Below, one piece after another: positions 1 through 12,206 of a stretch of DNA of 64,000 bases. The DNA comes from Caprimulgus europaeus. Taxonomy: Eukaryota > Chordata > Aves > Caprimulgiformes > Caprimulgidae. How positions within the stretch are numbered: the first letter of the stretch is position 1; every line of letters begins with the position of its first letter. The position numbers were made by a program, and so were the translations under genes. The notes below the pieces were generated by a model. It worked only from the letters and a program-made list of their open reading frames with translations, searched no databases and was not told the DNA's origin. The stretch lies in assembly GCA_907165065.1 (NCBI GenBank), contig OU015523.1, positions 120,492,246 to 120,556,245 of the forward strand. The letters run 5' to 3'.

Positions 1-3000
1 CATTTCAATAGCATTGTGAGGTAGAGTCAGTCTTATCTGATAGATTATCCATTCTAGACAGACAATGAACTGCAGCACAAAGGAGCAGACACCTAAATCT
101 CCAAAGATGCTAGCACATTCGTAATCCATTGAAATGGGGATCCAAGCCTAAGTTAGATGCTCTAAGAAGAGGGAGAAATCTCCAATTTAGGGTAAGATTC
201 ATCAAGTTGTCTACAATCTCTCTATTGTCCAAAATAATTCAGCTTTAGACTGAAAAGACAAACATTCTGGGATAGGCATAATTACTCTAAAAAGATGTAT
301 TTCTAGAGAAACTTAGACATTCATCTGGCAGCAGGGCTTTTGCCAAGTTGAGAGTTCAAGGAGTTTAATCCTGTCTTCATCCCAAACAGTTTTTTGTCAT
401 CATCCACTGCAAAGTCAGTTATTTTCAAGGACACAGCAGGTTCAGAACAAGTAACAATTTCTCTAGGCAGCATCCAATAATTTATGTTTCATAGTCAATA
501 ACATTATTTTCATTTGGTTTGGATGATTTTATGTAGGTTTGTATGTATGTATGTATGTATGTATGTATTTATTTATTTATTTATTTAATCTTCAGAGTGG
601 TCATAGTGGTCTAGGTTCTGGTTTAATCTTAAGTACCTCAGGTTAACACTAGTGCTGTGATAAAGTTCCTCATAGGTGCCATCCAAGTTTATCTGCCTTT
701 TGCATTGCACCAACATATTTATAATTTCTGCATTTATCACTTTGTTTCAATTGTTGTTTAACTGTTCAGCAGGTAAATGGCTGTCCATTTCATTTAAGTG
801 GAGGTTCTTTTCTAATGATAAACTAAAGCAGTTTCTGCTTATCACTTAGTGTGGCTTCAGATTCAGCTAACTACTTTCAAATGTGTGTTATGTACCTACA
901 CTATGTACCTGTACTATAAACAAAGATCTATCTATATTCTAGATATTTAAGTTATAACTTCAGTCAATGGAGACAGTCATTACATTTGACACTTGACTTA
1001 AGTAAAATCAAATAGTAACATGCAGTGTGCCTTTTTAACTATCTCAGCTCCATAAACCTGCAATAGTGCATATTTCAACATGATAAACATCTATATGATA
1101 AAAAATGCAAGTCTTGGTAGTCCCTGTACAGAGGCTTATGACATCTAGAAGCAACCTAACTAGTAGGATGGAAAATCCCAACCACTACTTGCAGCACACT
1201 ACTTTCAAGAGAGCATGTTGGCCAAATATTTCCTATGAGGAAAAACCTCAAATCAAACCATGCTGATGCTATCCATGGTTTGTGTTATTCAGCCAGGTGC
1301 ATATGCTAGCTTTCAGGACCACAGATTATATTTTTAAAGTTTAACTGCTCCCCAGTTAGATCTCATTGTCCTGTTATTTCATGTTGCCTCCACTCTCATT
1401 GAACAGATGACCTTAATAATGGATCCTAAAAAATAGCATACAATGGGTATAATTAAGCAGGACTTTGATAAATGTTTTGTTATTATGCTGAATCAGAACC
1501 TTTTCTGAGTGCTAGGGAGAGGTGAGAAGGGTGACAAAGTGACTTAAATTGCATGGTTAGGAGCCCTTCCATTGAGAACACAGCTTACCGGCACTCATGA
1601 TGTTTTTCTGTGCATCAACTACTTCTGAAACCACTTCAGCTGATCTCAGACCTTGGGATGGCTTACTGAGATTGCAGATGGTTTCAGAATACTCATAGGC
1701 AAATGCAAAATCCTTTTGAATAAAACATTGAACACCAACCAATAGATCTGCCATGGGATTAGAATTTACATCACAAACTATAAAATAGGGAATGCATATT
1801 TCTGTGAAAGTCATTGGATACCAGCATACAACATTTAACCTACAAAGACTCAGAGAAGTCAAGAATACCTAATAAATCATTTCTTCTTCTGTCATGACAA
1901 ACTTGAAGGAGAAATGTAGGCTAGAACTTCCATAGTGTGAAAATAGCGGAGCAGATGACAGACATATTCTATGAGGTGTTTCAGCTAGACTGCTTGCTTT
2001 TTGAGCCTACATTTGTTAACCTGACAGATATCTCTTTCTTTCTTTTTAGTTTGATCTTGTAAAGCTGTGGAGGTTTTGTAGTCCTTTGCTGATGTTATAT
2101 ATTTTCATTTAGGGAATAGATGCTCACAGTACAAGACAGGTGTTGGTAATTTTAATCTAAGGTATTTGTATCAATGTTTTACTGTGGCTGTGCAGAAGAC
2201 CCCAGTGGTACTAGGTAAACCCAGAACTTGTCTCTGTTGGAAGTAATTTGCCCTTGTTCCTTTTCTGGCTCCATGCAAATGTAGTGAGGAGCCCAGGAAG
2301 AACCATTCACAGGACAAGGTTTTATCTGAAGCCACAAAGTGAGAATCAGGTGTGACACAAAACACAAAGAAGCAGAGGAAGAGAAAGACCTCTCTCCTTG
2401 CTCTATTCTGCAGTGACACACCTATCTCTGCTGCAAAGCTTGCTTCTTCAAGCAATCATATCAACTCTTACATGATCTTGTCATCCTAGCTGTCCTTCTT
2501 AATGTCTGTTTGGTCATGCACCTCTTCCTTTCAAAATCCTATGCTGTGAACCCTCTGGGACAGCAACTGCTTTTGTCTCACTTGCTCACACAGAGACTTG
2601 CACAGTCAGGCCTTAAAGCTTGGTGCTGTTTTCGAGGTGCTAAGCAAATAATAATAAACAATATTAAAAGCTGTAGCAGCTGCAATAAACCATGTATTTA
2701 TACAGGTTAGATTGATGCACAGCTAACAAATCATTTAAGCTTTTAATATGTGTATATAAATAAATAGCAACAATAAATAAGATGAAAGCTGCAGCTGGGA
2801 GAGAACTCTTATGGCGGTTAATTTATTTTTTTCCCCACTTATCTTTCCACTGCATAAGGGATAAGAATAGGTTTGTGTTGCAAATTCCATGCAGTCGATT
2901 TCTCCTTAATGACAGTTTTGCTACAATTCTCCTAATTTCAAGCTCCTGCTAGAAAAGGGAACAGTAAATGGCATTCAGGCCATTTTTGCAGTCATCGGCA

Positions 3001-3611
3001 GCTGACTCAGTTGATTCATTTTCACAGATTTAAGTTGTTGCGTGCACAGTCAATCCCCTTGGAAAAAGGCTGTTTCCCCATATCAAATGACTTGTGCAGA
3101 TACCAAATCCTGATTTTAAAATAAGCATAAAAGCTAAGGATTTAAGGGTCCGTATCATCACTCTAGCACAGTGCTCAGGAGGGGGTTGTATGCCATTGAC
3201 AAAATCTTCTCTTCAAGAGTTTTTACAATGGTAGTTATACCAGAAATAGATGAAAACACAAAAGGAAGATCTAGAATAGTTCCTTTTTTGAAAATCGCTT
3301 GTTTATTGGTCATCAAAGCTTTTTGAGCTAGGGAATTATAGTACCCAAAGGGCTGAACTGTAATAAAAGTACTTCTGATAAGGTAAACCACTGGCCAGTG
3401 TTACTCATGTCAGTTCACACAACTTGTTCCTTGCTATATTTATCAGTATTAGTCAACAGGAATTTCCTCTGCAAGAATCAACAAATACTAGTATGTAAAG
3501 CATATTTACACTTTAAAGATTGTTGGGTCAACCTAGTACCATTATACATCTGTTGAGTTTGTTCAGATTCCAAAAATGGCAACCAGACATTATGAAATCA
3601 GGGTAATCCCT
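1..3611. other. Unique A/T-rich DNA, no supportable gene
   Basis: Non-repetitive vertebrate-type sequence with many stops in all frames. It holds the compound microsatellite at 537-586 and the candidate exon at 1589-1839, which is treated as a finding because it is unproven. The open frames at 2171-2455 and 3158-3391 have no recognisable domains and no convincing splice context. No RNA gene or CpG-rich promoter was seen. Confidence 0.6.
537..586. repeat. Compound (GTAT)n-(ATTT)n microsatellite
   Basis: About 27 bp of GTAT units pass directly into about 20 bp of ATTT units, without interruption. The switch from GTAT to ATTT is a single-base difference per unit, as expected when one tetranucleotide tract evolves from the other by slippage of a point-mutated unit. 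Confidence 0.95.
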
Positions 3612-3843
3612 GAAAGAGTTGAGACTGTTTAGTCTAGAGACTAGGAGACTGAAGGAGACAGGATAATCATCTCCAAATATGCAGAAGAGACCTTCAAAAA
3701 GAAAAGGAATAAAACATTCTCTTTGTCCTCATTAAACAGAGTAAGAAGCAAAGGCTTCAACTGCACCAGAGAGGTCTGGGAGAACTTTCTAACAGAATAG
3801 CAAAGCAGAGGACCAGGTTACTTAGGAGGCTATGGCATCTCCC
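3612..3843 (+). mobile_element. CR1 LINE fragment, old, ORF2 C-terminal region
   Basis: Plus-strand sequence resembling the end of CR1 ORF2: a 'gtttagtctagag' stretch (family: gtttagcctggag), a diverged 'RLRGDLI'-type region, then remnants corresponding to RSKGFKLHQR and to the 'accaggttacttaggaggctatggcatct' region (family: aacaggttacccagggaggctgtggaatct). It lacks the 3' UTR and the ATTCTATG tail, so both ends are truncated. Frameshifts and stops break the frame. It is clearly more diverged than the copies at 8841 and 48262. Assignment is by recognition of the family, not by a search. Confidence 0.75.
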
Positions 3844-6800
3844 CCAGAGAGTTTTACAGAAAGACCCAAAACATGGACCAAGAAGTGTTTTTTGCATCCT
3901 CTGTGTAGGTTATCAAGGAATAATTTCTTAAAAACTTTTCTTCCCCCCCCCCCCCCGCCCCAACTATTTTTTACCAAGATCTACTTAGTACTTCAGATTT
4001 TCTCAAGGCTACATTTTCCATATCTTATTTCCCAGTACCAGAAATGTTCAGCAATTTTGGACTTTATTTATTTCACAGAAATGCATTTTTGCCAAACTTT
4101 CTGCAGATAGTTGCTAACTCAATGAGACATAGTTTGGTCAAATCCAAAAATCAGATTTTGCTTGTAAACTAATAGGTTATTTCCAAAAATCACAGCAATT
4201 CTGTCCCAACAATACTCTCAGTGATGAATGTTATGTAAGTAGCTGTATTTGTAACAAAGAGCAGAAAAATATAGCCATAGTTTTGATATTATTTTTGTTG
4301 CTTCTGCTGCTGCTCCTTCACTTAAGTTTACTATAATTTTGTGCATCTTCTGCCTATCCTTTTTTTGGGGTAAAATTCGAATGTAAGAGCTTAGAGAGCA
4401 AAGCTTTAAGAAATCTTACGGGTAGCTGGACTTTCTAATATCCAGAATTTTCCTTGCTAGAATCATAGCTCTGCTGTTTACAATGACAAGCAACTTTCTC
4501 ATGCTCCTGTTGTGATGCCCATACTGATGTCTGCTGACATTACATTGTTGGCAGCTACGTTGCATGAGGGCAAGACAGCCTAGCCCCTGGGAATGAAAAC
4601 CACAGAAATACTTTTTCGTCGAGATATTTTATAGACACTTAAAGCTCTCAGCTCTCTGAAATCTCTTCTACTCTTCTCCTTTAAATTTCAGGTTCTCAAG
4701 TTTCGGCAAATAAAGGAGGTCTCACATGACAGCCTTTTTAAAATAAATTCACTTAAGTAGATTAATTTGCATTTTAAAGAAGGGTGTAGGAGGTTGTAAT
4801 TAAAGAAGGAATTCTTAGTTAAATTTGTCCCTTCTCACAGTATTTTAATCACATCTTCCTAATATCTGACTTCTGTGCTACCAATCCCTCTTTCCTTTTA
4901 ACTCCTTATTTATTTGAAAATAAATAAAGCCAGCAATATTTCATTGACCTGACAAATGTGTAGGTTAAACCATGTGATTTTATATACATCAAGAATAAGA
5001 CAAAAAGAGTTAATTTACAAGCCCATTTCTTCAATGCTGTGTGCCTTTGTCTATCCTTCTAATTTTTCAGCCTTATTAGCTGTCTTGTGACGACTTTGTT
5101 TTGGGGACAGTATTGTCGTACTACTGCATTACCGTGACACTTTTAACTTGGGTTGTAGTGTCTAGGTAGCTTACATAAAGCTAACTGGAAAATTATTCAC
5201 ATTTTCCTGGAATGGAGTTTTAGCTTTTTACTTTAAAAATTCCTTTAAAAAGAACATGTTAAAATGTTAACAGCTATAAATGTGAGAAAAAGAAAAAACA
5301 AAAACCAAAAAACTGAATTTATCCAGGTATCTTTTGATAAAAGTTTTAAGCTTTCCTCTACTATTTTTAATTAAGATAAAACAATCCTTAGAATTAAATT
5401 TGAGAAGTGTAAGTTGGAAGTCCCCTTGAAACAGCAATAAGTTTAGCCTGTTTGGGTGTTTTAAAATTGTCAATAAGTGTGTATTTCTTGATATCAAGGC
5501 TGAATTATGTGGAAAGCAACATTATGAGAAGCAGCCACAGTGTATTTCAGGCTATGAAACTGCTAACATTGCTGTGACCTTCTTACCTTTATCCAACCTG
5601 ACACAGGTTGCATAGTTTATAGAAACAATTAAATATTTTGCAACTATTTCAAATAATCAGATTTTTAAATTATGAACTATCATCAAAAGATGAAGTATTT
5701 TCCTCTTAATATGATAGTACTTTGCTCCATTCTGCAGGAAGTCATGCTTAGACTATTTGAAATCTGTTGTCTTTGACAAGATTCGGACAATTCATTTTCT
5801 CTCAAGATGGTAAAATGTATACAATGTCATTTTTGGTTGTAATTCTCTTCCATAATTTTGCTCAGTAATTTTTTTATTGGAATGCTCATTGAAAATTGAA
5901 CCATTAAATGCAGTGTAAACATTTCTGAATTGAGATGTTAACATTTAAAAATTGCCTCATTTTTCTTTAATGTGTTTTGCTGTTTTTCTTGCCTAATTAT
6001 CATTCTTTTCAATATTTATGTTAACATGACCTTTCTCTGACTGAATGGCTGTAACTGCTTCTCAAGTACTTATAGCATCATGATTTTTAAATTAAATTAT
6101 GTTGTTGTGGAATAGATTGCATTGCAGCCCACAGAATAGCGGGGAAAGAAACAAGTTTCTGTTAATCCCAGAATCTGAAAGTAGTAATAATGTTTATTGG
6201 TCCACTCTTCTAATCAATGCAACTGTACTAGGGGAAGTATGACTTTGTTTCTTGTTCATGATTAGAAACATTCCAGTAAATGTAATGCTAGTCAAAATTG
6301 TCAGATTGAATAGCTGTGAAAGATTGTTTAATGTTGTAAAATGTTTATTACTTTTATTTATTATGTCTCCATCTTGCTGACAGAATTAAAGTTACACCAC
6401 CAATTCTGTTTGCCCATGGGAACAGATCACAGGAACATAAGCAGTAAGATTTGGCTCCACATCTTGAATTTTCAGGTCAATGTTATTCCACAGCCAAAAC
6501 CTACTCCTTTGAAATCTGTGAGGTCTAAGGGTACGGCACATGCAATAATAAGCAAATGCAGAATTTTCTTGTAAACGCTGAAAGATGTTTACTTTGATTT
6601 TCTGCATATCTTTCAGAGTATGTGTTCAGTTTGTCTGGAATTTAAGGGTAAGGACCAGACTATCAGCTCAATTTCACCATGAAAACTTTTCTTGTATACA
6701 TAGCTTCCCAAATGTTTTATTTTTGCACTCAGAAAAGAAGACAACTATCTCCAGTCCTTCCCCTCTTCTCCATTTGGAGATGACAGTGAGTGAGAACATG

Positions 6801-8840
6801 ATGAGCTGAAGGCCAGGAATGATGTACATCTAGAGAGAGAGGGAAGAAAATAAATCACTAAAAATAAAATTAAATTAAATCTAAGTCCTTAAGATTTTAA
6901 TTGAACTTTTTTTTAAATTGAAAGATGTGAACAAAATTAAGGAGAAAGGAAGACTGAATGGATGTTGAAAGGCTGCCTACAAAAGGGACATTAAAAACAA
7001 CAAAAGGAAATAGCTCCTGAAGAGCAGGAAAGGAAAAATCAGGTAAACTTTTCACTAATTAACAAAATTTTGATGTAGGCATATCACTTTTTAAATCTAT
7101 TTGATGTAAAAATGCCAAATAAAAATAACAGAATTGGCAACTAACATAGTCAACAAGTTCAAACTTAGTCCACAAGCATCCCATGGCACAAAGCCTAGTC
7201 CAAAGAGATGCTAAGCCCTCTTCCAGCTCTTCTGTCCTCAAGGGCTGGGCAACTGGATATGTTCTGAAGTTGCACTTTCTGCAGAGCTTGCTTGGACTGA
7301 GTTTTTTGGTGGAACTGAGGATTATTTTTTTCCCCTCTGCACAAAATACATAAACGCTCCTTCTGGTTGACTTCCTCTTCCTTATTGTAAAGTTAGCAAA
7401 TAAAGAGAGAACTGTTTGCAAAGGTCCAAGCAGAAACGAGAGGGGCCAGTATCTTGAGGCAAGTTGCCACAGATGAATGGTGTACCTTGCTGGATATTCG
7501 AGAATATCAGTACAAAAAAAAAGATAACGTGTGTAAACTTATCTTGGCCAGCGGGTCTCTGGCAATCTTGGGTCAATAGCACTAATGCAGCTTCTTTACC
7601 CTTCCTTCCTGCTTTTTAGGTTTGGTCAGGTAAAAGGTAAACACATTTGGTTTCCATAAAGGATGCTTTAATTGCTGGCAAAACAGGGGAGTTCAGTTTG
7701 GTACCCTACATGACAGTAGGTGAGCAGCTAGAGTTAAACAAGGCAAGGTCATGGCTGAGATCTCTGGAAAAACAATGCAAAAAGGTGGGAAGGAAAAAAA
7801 GAGAGAGAGAAAGAGAGAATGCAATCATCTTTTTTATGGGAAAAGATGTCAAACTGTCATGTTAGTCTCCGCTGAGGTTCTGAGTGCTAACGGTTGCCAG
7901 GGTAACTGTTGTGCCGAAACTCAGCACTTATGTATTTTTTCCATTGATAATTGCTAATGTGAACAAGTGCTGGCTTGCACTTTACACCTGCCTGGCTTGT
8001 AAGTCTACCTTAATTGGATGTGCCAAGATTGAGGAAAAAGTAATCTGCCCTTTCAAGACAAGTGACAGGTAGATGAAGTGTTGCTTAGGCCTTTACTGTA
8101 ACAATTTTGCTGACAAAATTACTATGAATTGTCTTCCCTCAGTGCACATATACTGCCTTTGTTTACAGAATCAAGCGTTTGAGCTTCAAGGTTCATTATA
8201 GGAAATTATGCTATAAAGTTTTTTTGGGAACATCTTAGTGCTGTCTGTTAAAATTCTACTTTTATCCCCAGAGTTCAAAGTGTTTCATTTTATATACATA
8301 TGTGAAAACAGCCTTTTAAAAGCAATGGAGAAAAATTAAAGAAAAACCCTGGTGAATGAATAAGGAAGATTTTTTTTTTTTTTAAATATTGTACTGGCAG
8401 TTTGTTCTACAATCTCATAAGTGATGTGGAACTTTGGAGTAGTCAGTTTTCGGGTGTCCCACTCAAGATATTTTGAAGCCTGAAAGAGAACGGCAGGATC
8501 TCAAAACTCTCTAAGAATTTCCCCTAAAAAAAAATCAGATGAAAGCCAAGGAAACCAGGGACTCACTCACTTAAGATTTTGTCTGGGATCATCATTTTCT
8601 TAATTAAATAATCACCACAAATATTTTGGACTGCCCTACAAAATTCTATTATCAGGGTCTAACTTGTTATTAAGCTGTACAAGACTGCCCCAAAAGCTGT
8701 AAAGTTATTATAGGGCCTTTTTTTTGTCTTTGTTTTTTGTTCTTTTTCCGGTCATAGGAGATTACAGAGTTTCAATGGTCAGTTTTTATTTGCTTTTCAT
8801 AGCTGTGTCTGGCCTGGCCTCCTCCACTGCTGTGTGTATT
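3844..8840. other. Unique A/T-rich DNA, no supportable gene
   Basis: About 5 kb between CR1 copies. It contains short A and T runs (for example T12 near 8372) and a small GA-rich patch near 7797-7818. The longest open frame, 7059-7421 on the minus strand, has no recognisable domain, low-complexity flanks and no good splice sites. No RNA gene or dispersed repeat was recognised. Confidence 0.6.
3943..3961. repeat. Poly-C tract
   Basis: A run of 14 C, one G, then four C, inside otherwise A/T-rich DNA. It is a mononucleotide tract prone to slippage and to sequencing error. Confidence 0.9.
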
Positions 8841-9360
8841 ATAGAATCATAGAATGTTTTGGGTTGGAAGGGACATTAAAGATTAACCAGTTCCAACTCC
8901 CCTGCCAGCACCAGGGACACCTTCCACTAGACCAGGTTGGTCAAAGCCTCATCCAGCCTGACCTTCAGCACTTCCAGGGAAGAGCAGCCACAGCTTCTCT
9001 GGGCAACGTGTTCCAGTGTCTGACCAACCTCATAGTAAAGAATTTCTTCCTAATATCTGATCTAAACCTACCCTCTTTCAGCTTAAAGACATTTTCCCTT
9101 TTTCTATCATTAACTGCTTTTATAAAAAGTCCCTCCCCAGCTTCCACGTAGTCCCCCTTCAGGTACTGGAAAGCTGCTATAAGATCTCCCCTAAGCCTTC
9201 TCTTTTCCAGGCTGAAAAACCCAACTCTTTCAGCCTGTCCTCGTAGGGGATGTGCTCCAGCCCTCGGATCATTCTCGTGGCCCTCTTATGGACTCGTTCT
9301 AACTGGTCCATGTCTGTCTTGTGCCAGGAGCTCCAGAACTGGGCACAGATGGTATTCACT
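8841..9360 (-). mobile_element. CR1 LINE, 5'-truncated copy with 3' end
   Basis: Minus-strand copy of about 520 bp whose 3' tail lies at 8841, where two ATTCTATG-type units are visible as their complement. Reading leftwards on the minus strand, it encodes the C-terminal part of CR1 ORF2. 9359-9177 gives the QFW...LERVHKRATRMIRGLEH...RLKELGF region. 9147-8965 gives RFRSDIRKKFFTMRLVRHWNTLPRE in another frame, so a one-base indel near 9196-9200 has broken the reading frame. It is 5'-truncated in the region where the family has 'LVRPHLEYCVQFW'. The 3' UTR is of the 'tccctgccagcaccagggacaccttccactagaccagg' type, like the copy at 48262. It is non-autonomous and inactive. Confidence 0.95.
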
Positions 9361-9469
9361 GTGTGTAACTCTACACTGCATTTCTTTGATGTTGATTTCC
9401 CAGTGCACTTAAATGAAGTTTCCTGAAACCGATATGCAAGAGCGAATTAATATATGAATAATACATAGT

Positions 9470-9645
9470 GCTTATTTAAGCACCTTTCATCAGAAGACCT
9501 CAAAGAACGGCACAAAGAATAGCAGGGAGATTGCCTTACACCCATCTTACAAAGGAAAAAGCCAAGGTACAGTGATGTGCTTCTTGCCTAACATCACACC
9601 ATCAATGAGGGCAGAAATAGGAGAAAACCATCCTACTTGACCAGA
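9470..9645 (+). mobile_element. MIR-like ancient SINE relic
   Basis: The segment has the word order of the conserved core and 3' part of MIR-type (CORE) SINEs: 'cacctttcatcagaagacct', 'cacccatcttacaaaggaaa', 'ccaaggtacag', then 'cctaacatcacacc' and 'gggcagaaatagga'. These correspond to the family's 'cccattttacagatgaggaaactgaggcacag...ggtcacacag...ggcagag' landmarks. Divergence is high and no ends are visible. A chance resemblance over one block is possible, but the ordered series of blocks makes it more likely real. Confidence 0.5.
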
Positions 9646-10970
9646 AGATAATCCTAAAAGGTAGATAAAATCAGATGTATCAGTAATTCTGATTGCATAA
9701 CTTGTCTTCATTTTAATTAATAGCAAAGATTTCAAATGCTCTTACAGGACAGACAAAGGATTAAAAGGTAGCAAATGTAAGGTAGAACAGTGTTGGCCTG
9801 TATAACTTGCCAAGCTGTTTGGTAAGATAGTAGTACTAAAAGTTAAATTAATAAAATCCAAAACCCAGCCTGCTTCACTCCAAAAAGCACTACAACAACT
9901 AGATAGTGAGTTCATATCAAGAAACACAGTGGCCTCGTAGGAATGTTATTTTTGTTAAGATAGTCACACTAAGAGCATAAAACAGGGTAGCTGCTGAAAC
10001 TGCACAGGAGAGCTGGGGATTTATAACCCCTTATTTAGGATTCCTTTAATCCATGTCTTCAGTTATATTCATTTACTTATGTAGTCCCCTCATGTGATAG
10101 GCTCACAGGGCTAAATTCTGTCCTCGCATTGCTTCTTGGTCACGCTGACATAGAGATGAGAGAATTTGGAAGTACACAGAAGTAAATGAGAGTGGCATGT
10201 GGTTCCTAGAGTTGATAAGCCTCAACCTATAATGAAGCATTAGCCGGATGAACATTTATTAGTAGCTGCTGCACACAGAAGTGTGTGATTTCATGCTATT
10301 GGTTAGTAATGCTGATCAAGGTTTAGGAGTCTATTGAAGTTTACCAAGATATGCAGTAGAGTTTTTCCCTATCACACTTTCCAATATCATCAGAAATAAA
10401 TTTGATTCACTTTTCAGTGAAAAAATTGACCTAGATTTTCAGCTGCACCACTGAGATGCTTATAGAAGCATCTGTAATGGAGTTTATACACTAATGATTG
10501 TGACTAAACTGGAGCAGCAAGAGTATAATGTAGTGGATAACTGCAATGCAATAGCAAATGTTGATCTGACTATGAAGAAAAATAAAATGCAAAAGAAAGG
10601 TTAGTAAACAGAGTATTTTAGTTTACACAACAATCAGATTAAAAGTTATGACCTTTTAAAATCTGCATTATGGGCAAAATCACATTGGATATTCTAGAGT
10701 GGTTCACTTTTATTTTACAGTCTATCAGTCTGAAAATATCATAGCAGTGATAGGAAAATAGATATGACTTAATAAGAGAAAGTTGCTCCCTAGAGGTGTA
10801 AGATCCATTCAACTTTCCAAAGAGGACTTTCCACAAAAATTGGAAAGCGGACTGGGAAAATACAATTCTTACAAGCACTGTGATTGCCCAGGGCTGGTAT
10901 TTGCCATTTATCGAATATCATGGTGCAAAAAAAATGGCATTTTGAATGTCTTCCAGACTCCTAACTATTT

Positions 10971-10973
<3 letters not shown>

Positions 10974-11000
<27 letters not shown>
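10974..11000. repeat. Poly-T tract, 27 T
   Basis: Uninterrupted run of 27 T, followed by aatatatag. It could be the reverse-strand poly(A) tail of a retrocopy, but the DNA on its right (10.99-11.3 kb) is not recognisable as any transcript and no target-site duplication was found, so it is called simply a mononucleotide tract. Confidence 0.9.
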
Positions 11001-11008
<8 letters not shown>

Positions 11009-12004
11009 GCTGAGGCTTATGGGGAAATAACTTGAAATACTTTTTGAAGTAATTTGCCCTGTAGTATCAAGAAAACTTGTCAATGTTTTTTAGTTAAATA
11101 AAGATTTCTGAGCATGGAGCCATGGTGACGCACTGTATCATAAGGCAGGTGATGAGAGGATAGGATTGTCCCCCTCTTGACATGCTGAGATAAGTCATAT
11201 AGTCAGGAAAGTTCATCAAACAGGGTTGCAGCCATGGTGAGCAACCTGGGCTAGACATTCCCTGGCTGGTGCGCAATGTTGGAGCTTCTGTTTGGCACAG
11301 TTTGTTTGTAAATTAATCATAGGATTCAGCTGTGTTGAAAAAGGGTGATCTGGGAGTCATGGTAATGGATCATCAAAAGAAAACTCTGTGCATGCAGTAT
11401 GAAACACAACACATTTGTTTCTTTTCCTCACAAGTGTATGTTACAGGGCTCATGAGATTGAGTAAGTATTGAAGCCTATGTTGTGTGAGCACCATATCAT
11501 CTCTGATTTGTAAAGGTCAGTATTAAGTAGAGAAATTCATATATTTTCCTGTTGTACAAAGGAAGTTAAAGACATATCAGCAAAGTCATTTCTTTATGCC
11601 CTACAAGAAGTTCACTTGGGGAGAAGGAGAGGAATGACCAAAGTTCAGTTTGCTTAGTCACACCATGATTTCCCTGGTAATTACTCCTCACCACATGACA
11701 AGTCTCACCAAGGAAAGGGCTACCCTACGAGGGGGACCATAAGAAGAAACAAAGAGGCTAGAATGAGATCAGAGGCAGGGTATAGGTGTTTGACACTTTT
11801 CTGGGTAATTAAATTCAGCACAGTATGTAGCTATTTTTCCCTGTAAAGATAGCGTTGTTCCAGCATGCTTAGTCTTATATATATATATAATTAGTGCTTC
11901 ATCTCCCCTTTAACACTGATATACTATGTGAATGCAAATTCTTGGAAGGACTATCTTATATTCCAGGGAGGATTCTTTGCTGAAATGAAATTGAACTTTT
12001 CACA

Positions 12005-12206
12005 TGAAATTCTTGCCTGTGAGGTTGGTGAGACAATGGCCCAGGTAAGCTGTGGCTGCTCCTCTCTGGAAGTGTTCATGGCCAGGCTGAATGAAGCTTT
12101 GAGCAACATGGTCTAGTGGAAGGTGTCCCTGCTGATGGCAGGGGTGTTGGAACTAGATGATCTTTAAGGTCCCTTCCAACTCAAACCATTCTGTGATCCT
12201 ATGACT
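12005..12206 (+). mobile_element. CR1 LINE 3' end
   Basis: Plus-strand CR1 copy of about 200 bp covering the last codons of ORF2, the ORF2 stop at 12114-12116 and the short 3' UTR. The frame ends in SLEVFMARLNEALSNMV, matching the CR1 ORF2 C-terminus (SLEVFKARLDxALSNLV). The 3' UTR reads 'ggaactagatgatctttaag' then 'cccttccaactcaaaccatt' and ends in ctgtgatcctatgac, a degraded ATTCTATG tail. Relative to the family, about 10-11 bp are missing after cccaggt, which creates CAG|GTAAGC at 12042-12050 (see findings). Confidence 0.95.

Larger units (their letters stand above)
9361..12004. other. Intergenic or intronic DNA, mostly unique
   Basis: It holds the MIR-like relic at 9470-9645, a possible ancient foldback at 10107-10175, the T27 tract at 10974-11000 and a short (TA)n near 11877-11890. 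The small open frames (for example 9547-9927 minus, 10639-10878 minus, 11094-11276 minus) show no domains. Confidence 0.55.

Noticed and set aside
6392..6607. Minus-strand open frame with a non-repetitive peptide and an upstream tttcag
   Set aside because: An acceptor-like site is present, but there is no convincing donor in frame, the frame is only 71 codons and it ends at a stop. Chance level for this A/T-rich window.
7059..7421. 120-codon minus-strand open frame
   Set aside because: No recognisable domain, a cysteine- and phenylalanine-rich chance composition and no splice context.
8834..9151. Plus-strand open frames across CR1 copies (also at 12997-13302, 24200-24487, 41625-41954, 48270-48587, 49804-50034)
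   Set aside because: These are antisense readings of CR1 3' ends. The real coding relic is on the opposite strand.
10974..11000. Long poly-T as the tail of a processed pseudogene or SINE
   Set aside because: No recognisable transcript body to the right and no flanking duplication found. The same holds for the A or T runs at 12695, 13746, 13961, 20173, 54707 and 61643.
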